40,255 nucleotides of DNA from Prevotella sp. (GTDB taxonomy: Bacteria; Bacteroidota; Bacteroidia; Bacteroidales; Bacteroidaceae), in contig JAILMS010000061.1 in the NCBI GenBank assembly GCA_024692385.1, forward strand, positions 1 to 40,255. Reading direction: 5' to 3'. Positions 7,383 to 17,252 of the stretch are shown piece by piece. The translations under genes were made by a program, and so were the position numbers. The notes beneath the pieces are model-generated. The model made no database searches and was not told the origin of the DNA. It was given only the letters and a program-made list of their open reading frames with translations. Numbering within the stretch: position 1 is the first letter of the stretch; each line of letters begins with the position of its first letter.

Positions 7383-8972
7383 TTATCTTGCAGTAACGTA
7401 TTTGTGCAGCGTGGCGCGGACGGCACCCTTGCCGGCATAGAGCTCCTTGACCATGCTTTCTATCTGTTCGCCCAGACCTGCCTCGTAGAGGTCGAGGCCG
7501 AAGACGTCCTTGCGGCTGTAGAGCTGTTTCAGCGGACTCCAGTCCTGATCGGCCTTGCCAATCTCCAGGGGAGCGACGATGGCCTGCAGTTCTGCCAGCA
7601 TGGGGTCGGGAGAGGGTTCGAATGTGGTGAGGTCGTCCTTCAGTCCCTTCAAGTAGCGAGCATAGCCAGCCAGCGTGAGGGGGATAAGTACAAGGTTTGA
7701 CTTGTCGAGGCCGCGAGCAATGTACTTCTTGAGTGTCTCACCAAAGCGGATGGGCAACTTCTGCGAGGTGTCGCAGGCGATGCGCTGTGGGGCATCGGGC
7801 ATGAAGGGGTTGGGCAGGCGCTTGTTGAGCACGGCACCAATGAACTCGTAGGGATTCAGTACTCCAGGGTCGACGACCACTGGCATAGCCTCCATATAAC
7901 CAATCTTCTGGATGAAGGCACGCAGGTCTTCGTCCTTCATCTCGGCAGAAATCAGTGTGTAGTCAAGCATACAACCATAGATAGACATGGCTGTGTGCAG
8001 GGGGTTCAAACAGGTGGTAACCTTCATAGTTTCTACCTTATCTACCGTCTCACGAGTGGTATAGAGGGCACCACCTAGATCGAGGGGCGGACGACCATTG
8101 GTATAGTGGTCTTCGATAACTAGATACTGCACCTCTTCGGCATTGACGAAGGGAGCGGTGAAGGTGTGTTTCTCCGTCTCAATATAGTCGTTGTCCTCAA
8201 AACCATCTGCTGCCAGCAGTTCTTTGACCTTCTCGTGGGGACGTGGCGTAATCTTGTCAATCATCGACCATGGGAAGGTGATCTTTGTCTCATCCTTCAG
8301 ATAGTCGAGGAAGGCAGCAGGTACAAGTCCGTCGTTCACCCAGCGCTCGGCATAGGCAAAAACACCAGCCTTTACCTTGTCGCCATTGTGCGAACAGTTG
8401 TCCATCGACTGCACGGTGAGTGGCAGCTGACCGGCATTGAAACGCTCGAAGAGCAATGCACACACCTTACCCATTGCAAAGAGGGGCTTCATACCACGAG
8501 CAAGGTCGGCCTCGTTATAGGTATAGCCTTTCTCAGTGATAGTGAACGAGATCATCTGCAATGAAGGATTCTTGAAGATTTCTACCAGTCGTTTCCAGTC
8601 TTCAAATTGTGGATCAGCCTTCAGGGCTTCTGTCACAGAGGAAATTACCTTCTTCTCGATAGAACCGTCAGAGCAGAGGTTCACGCAGAGTGACAGGTTA
8701 TCGTAGGGAGCGTAGGCCTTGTCGATAACTTCGAAGTCGAAGGTTTCAGCCACAATGACGCCACGGTCATATTTACCTGTATTCAGTGCATCGTTAAGAA
8801 TGGCAGCAGGGAAAGCACGGAAGATGTTACCGCCACCGAAATGTACCCATGTAGGTTCCTTGGCAGTCTTCTCGCGTACCGCTTTGATGTCATACTTAGG
8901 AAGTTGGTAGCCTTTGGCTTCCCACTCGGCAGCATTCAACTGACCGTTTAATATATCCTTTAGTTTCATCAT
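7383..8972 (-). CDS. uxuB: mannitol dehydrogenase family oxidoreductase, probable fructuronate reductase
   Basis: NAD-dependent polyol/uronate dehydrogenase of 529 aa, most like D-fructuronate (mannonate) oxidoreductase, which interconverts D-fructuronate and D-mannonate in glucuronate catabolism. The nucleotide-binding glycine turn is at residues 45-49 (FGGGN). SMDNCSHNGDK (189-199) matches the SxDNxxxNG signature of the family. The C-terminal half has the conserved LIPLTLAGYARYLKG segment. It is the last gene of a four-gene minus-strand run, 16 bp after ctpA, and its end faces a bidirectional terminator. A KDG kinase candidate lies at 22.0 kb, consistent with the same pathway. Altronate (UxaB) or mannitol dehydrogenase cannot be excluded by eye. 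Confidence 0.78.
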   Translation of the reverse strand: MMKLKDILNGQLNAAEWEAKGYQLPKYDIKAVREKTAKEPTWVHFGGGNIFRAFPAAILNDALNTGKYDRGVIVAETFDFEVIDKAYAPYDNLSLCVNLCSDGSIEKKVISSVTEALKADPQFEDWKRLVEIFKNPSLQMISFTITEKGYTYNEADLARGMKPLFAMGKVCALLFERFNAGQLPLTVQSMDNCSHNGDKVKAGVFAYAERWVNDGLVPAAFLDYLKDETKITFPWSMIDKITPRPHEKVKELLAADGFEDNDYIETEKHTFTAPFVNAEEVQYLVIEDHYTNGRPPLDLGGALYTTRETVDKVETMKVTTCLNPLHTAMSIYGCMLDYTLISAEMKDEDLRAFIQKIGYMEAMPVVVDPGVLNPYEFIGAVLNKRLPNPFMPDAPQRIACDTSQKLPIRFGETLKKYIARGLDKSNLVLIPLTLAGYARYLKGLKDDLTTFEPSPDPMLAELQAIVAPLEIGKADQDWSPLKQLYSRKDVFGLDLYEAGLGEQIESMVKELYAGKGAVRATLHKYVTAR

Positions 8973-8988
8973 TTGTATGTTATTTAAG

Positions 8989-10578
8989 TTAAAGATTGTC
9001 GTTCTTTTCTATAAGCTGTAATGCTCGCTGTACAATGTCACTCTGCTCATTCATAATAGCAAAGTATTCATTCATCGACCACAAATCACGAGCAACCAGC
9101 GCCTTCAACTGTTGGCGGAGGTAGGGCAGCGTTTGCTGTAGTTCTGCATCATCCTTGGGCACTACCTTCTGCTTCTTACCTTCTGCCAGGATATTGTCTA
9201 TGAGTTTCTTGGGAATCTCATAATGTTGACGGAATTCCTCAAAAGACGGATACTGCTGGCGTAGTTGCTTGCGGTGACCATCCACATATCGCAGATTCTG
9301 GTTGATGAGTATCGACTTGGCGGCGAGTTCTCGATGGAATTGTGTATATTTGGTGGTGTCGAGTGGTACAAACTCATCAGGCATAATACCTCCGCCACCA
9401 TATACCACACGATGCTCACGAAGGGTGTAATACTTCAGAGAGTCAACGAAATGAACACTGTCGGCACTCATTAGCTCACCGCTCTTCAGACGGTTGACGA
9501 CATCCATCGCATAGTCCAGCTTCTTACCCTTCTCATAGGGCTTCTGGATGCATCGGCCAGAGGGTGTATAGTAGTGAGCAATGGTGAGACGAATCATAGA
9601 ACCGTCTGGCAAGTCAATCGGACGCTGTACCAAGCCCTTACCAAAGGTACGACGACCTACAATGATACCACGATCATAGTCCTGAATGGCACCAGAGACA
9701 ATTTCTGCTGCAGAAGCGGTATAGCTATCAACAAGCACCACGACTTTACCTTCTGTAAAGAGTCCACCGCCTCGTGCCGTATATTCGTTACGGTCTACGC
9801 GTCGTCCTTCCGTATAGACGATGAGACTACCTCGTTCCAATAGCTCGTTAGCAACCTCTACGGCAGCCTGTAGGTAGCCGCCACCATTCTCCTGCAAGTC
9901 GAGGACAAGTGTTTGCATACCTTGCGACAGAAGCATCTTCAGGCTATTGCTGAATTCATGAGGCGTAGTAGCACCGAAATTGCCAATACGAATATAGCCC
10001 ACCCCGGGACGTATCATATAGGTGGCATCAATGGAATTTACAGGAATCTTGTCGCGTGTGATAGTAAATGAAAGACGGTCACTGATGCCGGGGCGAACGA
10101 TACCAAGTAATACCTTAGTACCCTTAGGACCACGCAAGCGACGTACAATCTCCTCGCGTGACATCTTAACACCAGCAATGGAAGAGTCATTGACGGTAAC
10201 GATGCGGTCACCGGCCAAGATACCCATTTTCTCAGAAGGACCACCGCTGACCGTCTGGATGACGAGCAGCGTATCTTCTACCATATTAAACTGCACACCG
10301 ATACCCTCGAAGTTTCCCTGTAGGGGCTCGTTCATGTCCTTGACTTCCTTCGGTGTAGAGTAAGTGGAATGGGGATCCAACTTTTCCAGCATGCCGCGAA
10401 TGGCATCTTCCACCAATTTATCCTCATCAACACTGTCAACATACAGGTTGCTGACTGCTACTTCCGCAATCTGCAGTTTACGAAGTGGTGAGTCATTTCC
10501 CGTTCTTGTTCTTATCTGTGCTTGGACGGTAACGAGGTGCAGCAACAGAATTGCTACACACAGTATTATCCTATTCAT
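8989..10578 (-). CDS. ctpA: S41 family C-terminal processing protease
   Basis: Periplasmic tail-specific protease that cleaves proteins from their C-termini using a Ser/Lys dyad. A signal peptide ([21 protein letters not shown]) is followed by the S41 N-terminal helices and a PDZ domain at about residues 85-165 ([22 protein letters not shown]). The catalytic Ser289 lies in SYTASAAE and Lys314 in TFGKGLVQ. Length (529 aa) is normal. The start overlaps the 3' end of parE by 8 bp, implying translational coupling. Substrates are unknown; in Bacteroidetes such proteases act in envelope quality control. Confidence 0.92.
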   Translation of the reverse strand: MNRIILCVAILLLHLVTVQAQIRTRTGNDSPLRKLQIAEVAVSNLYVDSVDEDKLVEDAIRGMLEKLDPHSTYSTPKEVKDMNEPLQGNFEGIGVQFNMVEDTLLVIQTVSGGPSEKMGILAGDRIVTVNDSSIAGVKMSREEIVRRLRGPKGTKVLLGIVRPGISDRLSFTITRDKIPVNSIDATYMIRPGVGYIRIGNFGATTPHEFSNSLKMLLSQGMQTLVLDLQENGGGYLQAAVEVANELLERGSLIVYTEGRRVDRNEYTARGGGLFTEGKVVVLVDSYTASAAEIVSGAIQDYDRGIIVGRRTFGKGLVQRPIDLPDGSMIRLTIAHYYTPSGRCIQKPYEKGKKLDYAMDVVNRLKSGELMSADSVHFVDSLKYYTLREHRVVYGGGGIMPDEFVPLDTTKYTQFHRELAAKSILINQNLRYVDGHRKQLRQQYPSFEEFRQHYEIPKKLIDNILAEGKKQKVVPKDDAELQQTLPYLRQQLKALVARDLWSMNEYFAIMNEQSDIVQRALQLIEKNDNL

Positions 10579-12502
10579 AGTCGTAATCTTCCGGTTTATC
10601 TTCCTCGATGACGAGGTTGTCTATGATGAAGTTCTGGCGCTCCATGGTGTTCTTACCCATATAGTACTCCAGAAGTTTCTGTACCTGATCGTTCTTGTGG
10701 AGGGTAACCTGTTCCAAACGCATGTCAGGACCAATGAAACCAGCAAACTCCTCAGGACTAATCTCACCAAGACCTTTGAATCGTGTAATCTCAGGATCGG
10801 GACCAAGTTCTTGAATCGCTTTCTGGCGCTCTTCATCACTATAGCAGTAACGGGTAACAAAGTCGCCCTTCTGACTATCCTCCAACACTTTCTTATTCTT
10901 AATCTTTGTACGCTTGTTGCGAACACGGAACAAGGGAGTCTGCAGCACATAGACGTGACCCTTCTTGATAAGCTCTGGGAAGAACTGCAGGAAGAAGGTA
11001 ATGATCAGCAGACGAATATGCATACCGTCTACATCGGCATCGGTAGCAACAATCACCTTATTATATCGTAGCGTGTCAAGACCTTCTTCAATATCGAGGG
11101 CAGCCTGCAACAAGTTGAACTCCTCGTTCTCGTAGACCACCTTCTTCGTAAGGCCGAAAGAGTTCAGAGGTTTTCCTCTCAGAGAGAATACTGCCTGTGT
11201 GTTGACATCACGGCTCTTGGTGATAGAACCACTTGCCGAGTCACCCTCTGTGATGAAGATGCATGACTCTTCTTTACGTTCGTTCTTGACATCAGAGTAA
11301 TGGATGCGGCAGTCGCGCAACTTACGGTTGTGAAGATTGGCCTTCTTAGCACGCTCACGAGCCAATTTGGTGACACCGGCCATTGCCTTACGCTCGCGCT
11401 CACTCTCCTTAATCTTACTCTCTATTACCTCAGCAACATCCTGATGGATATGCAGGTAGTTGTCAACCTGCTGTTTGATGAAGTCACCGACATATTTGTT
11501 AATCGTGTCACCATCGGGAGCCATCTGTGTAGAACCCAGTTTAATCTTCGTCTGACTCTCAAAAACGGGTTCCTCAACATTGATAGCGATAGCAGCAACG
11601 ATACCGGAACGGATATCACCATACTCATACTTGCCAAAGAACTCCTTGATGGTCTTGGCAATATGTTCCTTGAAAGCACTCTGATGGGTACCACCCTGAG
11701 TAGTATGCTGACCATTGACAAATGAATAGTACTCTTCACCATATTGGTTAGAATGGGTGAAAGCAACCTCAATATCATCGCCCTTCAAGTGGATAATCGG
11801 GTACAGCGGGTCGTTGGTCATGCGATCTTTCAACAGATCCTCCAAACCATGACGTGACAGAATGCGACGTCCATTATACATAATGGCCAAACCTGTATTC
11901 AGGTAGGTATAGTTACGCAGCATATTCTCTACGATGTCATCGTGGAAGCTGTACTCTTTGAACAAGGTATTGTCGGGCTCGAAGTAGATATAGGTACCAT
12001 TCTCGTCCTGCGTATCCTCAGTAACGTCACTCTGCAAGATACCACGCTCGAAAGTAGCGCGACGCACCTTGCCGTCACGATAGCTGGCCACTTCAAAATG
12101 AGTGCTCAATGCATTTACAGCCTTCACACCCACACCATTCAGACCGACCGACTTCTTGAAAGCTTTGGAATCGTACTTGCCACCAGTATTCAGCACGCTG
12201 ACAGCCTCGATAAGCTTTCCTTGCGGAATACCACGTCCGTAGTCACGAACGGAGACACGAAGATTGTCGTCGATGGTAATTTCCAAACGGTCACCAGCCT
12301 TCATTTTGAACTCGTCGATAGAGTTGTCTATAACCTCTTTCAACAGCACGTAGATGCCGTCTTCTGGCAGCGAACCGTCACCTAAGCGTCCAATGTACAT
12401 ACCAGGACGGGTACGGACATGTTCCATATCCGAGAGGTGTCGGATATTATCATCAGTGTACTGAACTTGTTGTTCTTCTAAGATGGTATTTTCGTCGTTC
12501 AT
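10571..12502 (-). CDS. parE: DNA topoisomerase IV subunit B (type IIA ATPase subunit)
   Basis: ATPase/TOPRIM subunit of topoisomerase IV, which decatenates daughter chromosomes with ParC. The GHKL ATPase motif [10 protein letters not shown], the TOPRIM start EGDSASGS and the [10 protein letters not shown] acidic motif are intact. A separate gyrB lies at 35.3 kb, and the ParE-type [10 protein letters not shown] segment differs from GyrB's LRGKILNVEK, which supports ParE. The start is set by an ATGA overlap with the upstream GNAT gene: ATG at 12502-12500, TGA at 12501-12499. This gives 643 aa and removes six residues of the longest frame. Confidence 0.93.
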   Translation of the reverse strand: MNDENTILEEQQVQYTDDNIRHLSDMEHVRTRPGMYIGRLGDGSLPEDGIYVLLKEVIDNSIDEFKMKAGDRLEITIDDNLRVSVRDYGRGIPQGKLIEAVSVLNTGGKYDSKAFKKSVGLNGVGVKAVNALSTHFEVASYRDGKVRRATFERGILQSDVTEDTQDENGTYIYFEPDNTLFKEYSFHDDIVENMLRNYTYLNTGLAIMYNGRRILSRHGLEDLLKDRMTNDPLYPIIHLKGDDIEVAFTHSNQYGEEYYSFVNGQHTTQGGTHQSAFKEHIAKTIKEFFGKYEYGDIRSGIVAAIAINVEEPVFESQTKIKLGSTQMAPDGDTINKYVGDFIKQQVDNYLHIHQDVAEVIESKIKESERERKAMAGVTKLARERAKKANLHNRKLRDCRIHYSDVKNERKEESCIFITEGDSASGSITKSRDVNTQAVFSLRGKPLNSFGLTKKVVYENEEFNLLQAALDIEEGLDTLRYNKVIVATDADVDGMHIRLLIITFFLQFFPELIKKGHVYVLQTPLFRVRNKRTKIKNKKVLEDSQKGDFVTRYCYSDEERQKAIQELGPDPEITRFKGLGEISPEEFAGFIGPDMRLEQVTLHKNDQVQKLLEYYMGKNTMERQNFIIDNLVIEEDKPEDYDYE

Positions 12503-13653
12503 AAGTTTTTCTTGAAACATCTTCTACGTTTATGCTGCTCACGCTCTAAATACTGCCATTGGCTCTGTACCTTCTCGTTGGTTTCCATCTCCACGTTGGT
12601 CTCACCCCATTTGAAACCATATTTCTGATAGACGGGGATAAGATCATAGAAGAGCAAGGCGTTAGCACCCTTCTGCTGGTATTCAGGCAAGATTCCCACC
12701 AACATCAGATCTACACATTCTGCCTTGTGGAACTTCAATGCGCGCAGGCAGTGCCACCAGCCGAAAGGCCACAGGCGTCCGTTCTTACACTTCTGCAGGG
12801 CACGGGTCATATTGGTAATAGAAATACCTACGCCAATGACGTCATGGTTGGGCGTATTCCAGTCCTCTATAAGGCAGAGCAGGTTCATGTCGAGCATAGG
12901 GAAGTACATTTTCAGATACTCGTCAATTTGGCGCTCAGTCATCTGCGAGTAGCCGTAGAGATGAGTAAAGGTCTTGTTGACTACATCAAGTACCTTACGG
13001 CCATATTGCTCTTTTCCAAATACCTGACTGCGCTTGGGGTGCATCGGATGCAGGTTATAGCGCTTCATGACCATCTCAGAGACCTTACGGAACTTCTCTG
13101 GCATGCCCTCTTTAGGAACAAAAATGCGGAACTCCACATAGTCGTTGTCCTTCTCAAAACCTCCCAACTGCTCAATGTGCTTGGGATAATAAGGGTAGTT
13201 GTAGATGGTAGCCATGGTACCCAGCTTGTCGAAGCCTTCAATCAGCATACCCTCAGGATCCATATCGGTAAAGCCTAACGGACCAACCATCTCTGTCATG
13301 CCCTTCTCGCGCCCCCACTCTTCTACTGCCTGGAACAACGCCGACGACACTTCTATGTCGTCAATGAAGTCTACCCAACCAAAGCGAACACTCTTACGTT
13401 CCCATCGCTCGTTGGCACGATGATTGATGATGGCGGCAATGCGACCTACAACCTTATTGTCGCGATATGCCAGAAAATACTCCGCTTCGCAGAACTCAAA
13501 AGCTGCGTTGCGGTCCTTACTTAACGTGTGTATCTCGTCACTATACAGGTTAGGGGCGTCATACTTGTTATCCTTGTACAAGTCGTAATGAAACTGGATG
13601 AAGTCATCAAGCTCCTTCCTGTTGGTTACTTTCCGAATCTCTAATGATGGCAT
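12499..13653 (-). CDS. GNAT-like acyltransferase of unknown substrate
   Basis: A 384-aa protein with an N-terminal GNAT-like half ([23 protein letters not shown], residues about 55-80) and a C-terminal half also resembling an acetyltransferase fold ([19 protein letters not shown], a possible acetyl-CoA pyrophosphate loop). It is conserved in Bacteroidales as an uncharacterised N-acetyltransferase. It heads the operon with parE, joined by an ATGA overlap, and has its own promoter. The function is not recognisable; duplication of the GNAT fold is inference. Confidence 0.75.
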   Translation of the reverse strand: MPSLEIRKVTNRKELDDFIQFHYDLYKDNKYDAPNLYSDEIHTLSKDRNAAFEFCEAEYFLAYRDNKVVGRIAAIINHRANERWERKSVRFGWVDFIDDIEVSSALFQAVEEWGREKGMTEMVGPLGFTDMDPEGMLIEGFDKLGTMATIYNYPYYPKHIEQLGGFEKDNDYVEFRIFVPKEGMPEKFRKVSEMVMKRYNLHPMHPKRSQVFGKEQYGRKVLDVVNKTFTHLYGYSQMTERQIDEYLKMYFPMLDMNLLCLIEDWNTPNHDVIGVGISITNMTRALQKCKNGRLWPFGWWHCLRALKFHKAECVDLMLVGILPEYQQKGANALLFYDLIPVYQKYGFKWGETNVEMETNEKVQSQWQYLEREQHKRRRCFKKNL

Positions 13654-13678
13654 TTTTCAATTCATGATTAATATCATG

Positions 13679-13710
13679 CAAAGGTAACGAAAAAGCCTGA
13701 AATGCCCAAA
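13679..13710 (-). promoter_or_regulatory. promoter of the GNAT-parE-ctpA-uxuB operon
   Basis: On the minus strand, TTTG (13710-13707), 20 bp, then TACCTTTG (13686-13679). It sits in the 61-bp gap after the methyltransferase gene, 25 bp before the GNAT start codon. Confidence 0.75.
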
Positions 13711-13714
13711 ATAT

Positions 13715-14875
13715 TTAACCAATTTTACGGCAAATATACAAGCAGTGCGCTCCGTCAGCCTTTGTTGTTGCGAAGATATAAGTATCACCGCCATCTTTCA
13801 AATGAAGCTTTTTTTGCAACTGCTCGACGGATAATGGGAAGTTTCTCACGGTAATATTAGCCTTGTCAATGCCTGCCAGCGCCGTTTTAAGAGACTGTTT
13901 GTTTACCGATGAAATGGCGACTATTTGGAACCGGCGACCAGGAAAATCCGCGATTTCAACGGAAGAAAGAAAAAGATGCGAGTTCGCGGATATCTGACAG
14001 AGGGGATATTGCTGTGCTAATGCTTCAAAGCATCCGGCCTTCATGATGCTGGCATTGGGTTCGTAGAGGTAGTCTGGGGCTGTGGGTGATGGGTGGTGGG
14101 TGATAGGTGATGGGGAGTGGGACTCCTCGAAAATCTGGTCGTTATTGACACAGACCAGACGCAAGGGGCGCTCAGCCTGTTCCAATACCAAAAGCAGCTC
14201 TTTACACTCGTTATCAACACTGACAATATGTACTTCTCTGACGTATTGGAGGTCGTCAACAGCCTTTCGCCAGTCGAACATCGGCGATAGTTTCAGTATC
14301 ACCTTATCCGCTTTCGACATCAGGAGAGTAAGTAGTTCCAGAACATTGGGCGTACAGTCTTTGATGTCATAGGTACGGGCACCATGCTCGTTACGACGGG
14401 CTGGGTCTAAGAAAACGACGTCGGCATGCGGCATGTCTGGCAAAAATGCAGCAGTGTCACAGCAACAAACGGAGCATTCATGATCCAACACATGGAAATT
14501 GTGCTCAACCAACGTGCACAGATTGGAATTCTGCTCTATATAATAACGCTTCTTGAAACCCTGCGACATCCAGTAGAAGTCAACGCCAAAGCCTCCCGTC
14601 AGGTCCACATAAACGCCTCCATTCCCAGCCAGCTGTGCCTTGTAGCGGGCTGTTTGTTCACTGGAGCATTGTTCCATATTGAGATGGGGCGGATAGACAA
14701 CACCATCATGGGCGGCCCATGAAGGTAGCTTCTTCAAGGCCGTCTGTCGTCCTGCTATCTGTTGCAACGCCATCGGCATATCCACATCAGCATCTTTCGT
14801 CCCCTGCAGTGCCAATTTTCGCACATCGTCAGTAGCGTGCTGACGGACGAATTCCCACGTCTGTTCATTAATCAT
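13715..14875 (-). CDS. class I SAM-dependent methyltransferase with THUMP-like domain
   Basis: Predicted RNA or nucleotide methyltransferase. The SAM-binding Rossmann motif I is VYVDLTGGFGVDFYW. Motif IV-like VVFLDPARRN is the DPPY-position motif. LYEPNASIMKAG is characteristic of the THUMP-like methyltransferase family of Bacteroidetes. The C-terminal part (VRNFPLSVEQLQKKLHLKDGG) fits its small ferredoxin-like/THUMP-like domain. The start at 14875 (MINEQTW, 386 aa) lies just downstream of a -7 sequence, so the 5 extra upstream codons are probably not used. Residues around 255-270 (SHSPSPITHHPSPTAP) are encoded by five heptanucleotide repeats, an unusual linker in an otherwise conserved protein. 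The substrate is unknown. Confidence 0.85.
   Translation of the reverse strand: MINEQTWEFVRQHATDDVRKLALQGTKDADVDMPMALQQIAGRQTALKKLPSWAAHDGVVYPPHLNMEQCSSEQTARYKAQLAGNGGVYVDLTGGFGVDFYWMSQGFKKRYYIEQNSNLCTLVEHNFHVLDHECSVCCCDTAAFLPDMPHADVVFLDPARRNEHGARTYDIKDCTPNVLELLTLLMSKADKVILKLSPMFDWRKAVDDLQYVREVHIVSVDNECKELLLVLEQAERPLRLVCVNNDQIFEESHSPSPITHHPSPTAPDYLYEPNASIMKAGCFEALAQQYPLCQISANSHLFLSSVEIADFPGRRFQIVAISSVNKQSLKTALAGIDKANITVRNFPLSVEQLQKKLHLKDGGDTYIFATTKADGAHCLYICRKIG
14081..14115 (-). repeat. five heptanucleotide repeats inside the methyltransferase gene
   Basis: Consecutive 7-mers TGTGGGT, GATGGGT, GGTGGGT, GATAGGT, GATGGGG run from 14081 to 14115 within coding sequence and encode the Ser/Pro/His-rich linker. 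Since 7 is not a multiple of 3, gain or loss of one unit would shift the frame. Confidence 0.7.
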
Positions 14876-14879
14876 GGTA

Positions 14880-14887
14880 CAAAGATA
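14880..14887 (-). promoter_or_regulatory. -7 element of the methyltransferase gene
   Basis: Minus-strand TATCTTTG (14887-14880) ends four bases before the ATG at 14875. If used, the transcript would be nearly leaderless. No clear -33 TTTG is seen. Confidence 0.45.
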
Positions 14888-14913
14888 CAAATAAAGTTTA
14901 AATTATCCATAAT

Positions 14914-14941
14914 TCTCAATTCTCAATTCACAATTTTCAAT
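14914..14941. repeat. four TCTCAAT-type heptanucleotide repeats
   Basis: TCTCAAT, TCTCAAT, TCACAAT, TTTCAAT occupy 14914-14941 in the divergent region between the methyltransferase gene and dapB. It is a relative of the CAACTNT heptamers elsewhere in the window. Confidence 0.65.
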
Positions 14942-14950
14942 TAAATATTG

Positions 14951-14958
14951 TATCTTTG
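14951..14958 (+). promoter_or_regulatory. -7 element of dapB
   Basis: TATCTTTG, 23 bp upstream of the dapB ATG. The -33 position falls in the heptanucleotide repeat and has no TTTG. Confidence 0.6.
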
Positions 14959-14981
14959 CACGGTATTAATACATAAGGAAT

Positions 14982-15698
14982 ATGAAAATAGCATTAATCG
15001 GCTACGGCAAGATGGGTAAGATGATAGAACAGATAGCCATCAGCCGTGGTCACGACATTGTAAGTATTATTGATATTGATAATCAACAGGACTTTGACAG
15101 CGAAGCTTTCAAGAGTGCAGATGTAGCTATTGAATTCACTGCTCCCCAGGCTGCTTACGGCAATTATCTGAAGGCATGGAAAGCAGGGGTAAAAGTTGTA
15201 TCAGGCTCCACAGGCTGGATGAAAGAACATGGCGATGAAGTTCGCAAGGCATGTACCGAAGAGGGTAAGACACTCTTCTGGGCCTCGAATTTCTCCATTG
15301 GTGTAGCCATCTTCTCTGCAGTCAACAAATACTTAGCCAAGATTATGAACCAGTTCCCACAGTATGATGTGGAGATGGAAGAGACGCACCACGTTCACAA
15401 GCTCGACCATCCCAGTGGCACCGCCATCACACTGGCCGAGCAGATTGTGGAGAACATTGACCGTAAGGAGGCATGGAAAGAAGATACTACCGATAAGAAA
15501 TATCTGCGTGTAGACCATATCCGCCGTGGTGAGGTGCCTGGCATCCATACCATTCGCTATGATTCGGAAGCAGACATCATCACTATCACCCACGATGCTC
15601 ATTCACGTCAGGGCTTTGCCCTTGGAGCAGTACTCGCTGCAGAATATACCAAGGACCATCAGGGACTGCTGACCATCTCAGATATGTTTAAATTCTGA
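14982..15698 (+). CDS. dapB: 4-hydroxy-tetrahydrodipicolinate reductase
   Basis: NAD(P)H-dependent step of lysine and meso-diaminopimelate synthesis, feeding peptidoglycan. The nucleotide-binding turn is GYGKMGKM at residues 7-14. The catalytic/substrate motif ETHHVHKLDHPSGTA carries the paired His, the Lys and the PSGTA loop. ASNFSIGV is also conserved. At 238 aa it is a short-form DapB, usual for Bacteroidetes. It leads a plus-strand run with lepB 95 bp downstream. Confidence 0.95.
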   Translation: MKIALIGYGKMGKMIEQIAISRGHDIVSIIDIDNQQDFDSEAFKSADVAIEFTAPQAAYGNYLKAWKAGVKVVSGSTGWMKEHGDEVRKACTEEGKTLFWASNFSIGVAIFSAVNKYLAKIMNQFPQYDVEMEETHHVHKLDHPSGTAITLAEQIVENIDRKEAWKEDTTDKKYLRVDHIRRGEVPGIHTIRYDSEADIITITHDAHSRQGFALGAVLAAEYTKDHQGLLTISDMFKF

Positions 15699-15793
15699 TA
15701 AGAAGCATTAAGGGAAACTAAAACTACATGCCCGACGCAACTGACACAATGCAGGACAACGTCAAAGGCATGTAAACCAAGACAGCAATCATC

Positions 15794-17230
15794 ATGAAAA
15801 AAAGAGAAAAGAAAAAGCTGGATATGCGAGTACAATGGGCGAAGTTCACCGTCGTATTATTGTGCTATCTATTGTTCCTTTATTGGGTAGAGTCATGGAT
15901 GGGACTGCTGGTAGTGCCCTTCATCTATGACATCTATATCACAAAGAAGATTAACTGGCAATGGTGGAAAGACTCAGAAGGCCCTGTACGCTTCGTCATG
16001 TCATGGGTTGATGCGCTGGTGTTTGCACTGGTGGCCGTCTACTTTATCAACCTATTCTTCTTCCAGAACTACGTTATTCCATCGAGTTCGCTGGAAAAGT
16101 CACTGCTCACGGGCGACTACCTGTTTGTCAGCAAGGTAAGCTACGGTCCGCGCATCCCTGAGACCCCACTCACAATGCCACTGACCCAGCATACCATGCC
16201 TATCTACAACTGCAAGTCATATATCGAGTGGCCCCATTGGGACTATCGTCGCGTAAAGGGTTTGGGTAAGGTAGAGTTGAACGACATCGTCGTCTTCAAC
16301 TTCCCCGCAGGCGACACCATCTGCTCAGCACAGCAATATCAAGCATATGACTATTATCAACTGTGTTACCAGATCGGTTATCAGATGTATCCACAACGTC
16401 CTAATCCCGACTCGCTGACACAGGAACAGTTGCCCCTGTATTTCAACACTATCTATCAGGCAGGTAAGCAGACCATCGAGGCCAATCCTCAGGAGTATGG
16501 ACTCATCGACACCCGTCCCACCGACCGTCGTGAGAACTATGTGAAGCGTTGTGTCGGACTGCCAGGACAGACCCTGCAGATCAAAGACCGCATCATCTAT
16601 ATCAATGGTAAGGCCAACAAGGAGCCTGACAATGTGCAGTATAGCTACCAAATCAAGTTGAAGCGTCACTTCACTGACGAGGAAATGAAGGAGTGGGGCA
16701 TCACGATGGAGGAACTGAAAGACCTCAACAACTACGGATACATGCCGATGACCAACAAGACGGCAGACATCTTGAAGAAGCGTCCCGACATCGTGGAGAG
16801 CATCAAGCTGAATACAGATGCCAACGATCTTGACATCTACCCACTGAATGGTAACATGCATTGGACGCGCGACAACTATGGACCAATCTGGATTCCAGCC
16901 AAGGGAGGAACCATCGACCTGACGCTGAAGAACCTACCCATCTACGAGCGTCCTATCCGTACCTATGAGGGTAATAAACTGGAAGTCAAAGACGGAAAGA
17001 TATTCATCAACGATAAGGAGACTACGAAGTACACCTTTAAGATGGACTATTACTGGATGCAAGGTGACAACCGTCACAACTCGTTAGACTCCCGCTATTG
17101 GGGCTTCGTACCTGAAGACCACATCGTGGGTAAACCTATCTTCATCTGGTGGAGTAGCGATCCTGACCGCGGTGGTTTCTCTGGCGTCCGCTGGAATCGC
17201 CTGTTCCGCTTTGTTGACAATATCAAGTGA
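15794..17230 (+). CDS. lepB: signal peptidase I
   Basis: Membrane-bound Ser/Lys endopeptidase that removes Sec signal peptides on the periplasmic side. Two hydrophobic segments precede the catalytic domain (about residues 17-50 and 70-90). The nucleophile Ser99 is in IPSSSLEKS and the general base Lys251 in YVKRCVGLPG. The C-terminal box MQGDNRHNSLDSRYWGFVP is complete. At 478 aa it is long, owing to a large insert between the Ser and Lys boxes (about 120-245) and another before the last box, as commonly seen in Bacteroidetes LepB. It is followed by a degenerate paralogue. Confidence 0.93.
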   Translation: MKKREKKKLDMRVQWAKFTVVLLCYLLFLYWVESWMGLLVVPFIYDIYITKKINWQWWKDSEGPVRFVMSWVDALVFALVAVYFINLFFFQNYVIPSSSLEKSLLTGDYLFVSKVSYGPRIPETPLTMPLTQHTMPIYNCKSYIEWPHWDYRRVKGLGKVELNDIVVFNFPAGDTICSAQQYQAYDYYQLCYQIGYQMYPQRPNPDSLTQEQLPLYFNTIYQAGKQTIEANPQEYGLIDTRPTDRRENYVKRCVGLPGQTLQIKDRIIYINGKANKEPDNVQYSYQIKLKRHFTDEEMKEWGITMEELKDLNNYGYMPMTNKTADILKKRPDIVESIKLNTDANDLDIYPLNGNMHWTRDNYGPIWIPAKGGTIDLTLKNLPIYERPIRTYEGNKLEVKDGKIFINDKETTKYTFKMDYYWMQGDNRHNSLDSRYWGFVPEDHIVGKPIFIWWSSDPDRGGFSGVRWNRLFRFVDNIK

Positions 17231-17252
17231 GGAGAGATGTAAAAGAGAAGGA

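Noticed and set aside
10571..10578. Apparent absence of coaD between parE and ctpA
   Set aside because: I recall coaD sitting between these genes in some Bacteroides, but cannot confirm it is the ancestral state. The 8-bp overlap here looks natural, so I do not claim a loss.
10364..11071. A plus-strand frame spanning the ctpA/parE junction
   Set aside because: Antisense to two well-supported overlapping genes; composition is typical of shadow translation.
15728..15775. A 15-codon ATG frame within an 8-bp inverted repeat (TACATGCC/GGCATGTA) between dapB and lepB
   Set aside because: Too short to support, no ribosome-binding context, and likely chance; lepB is probably read from the dapB transcript.
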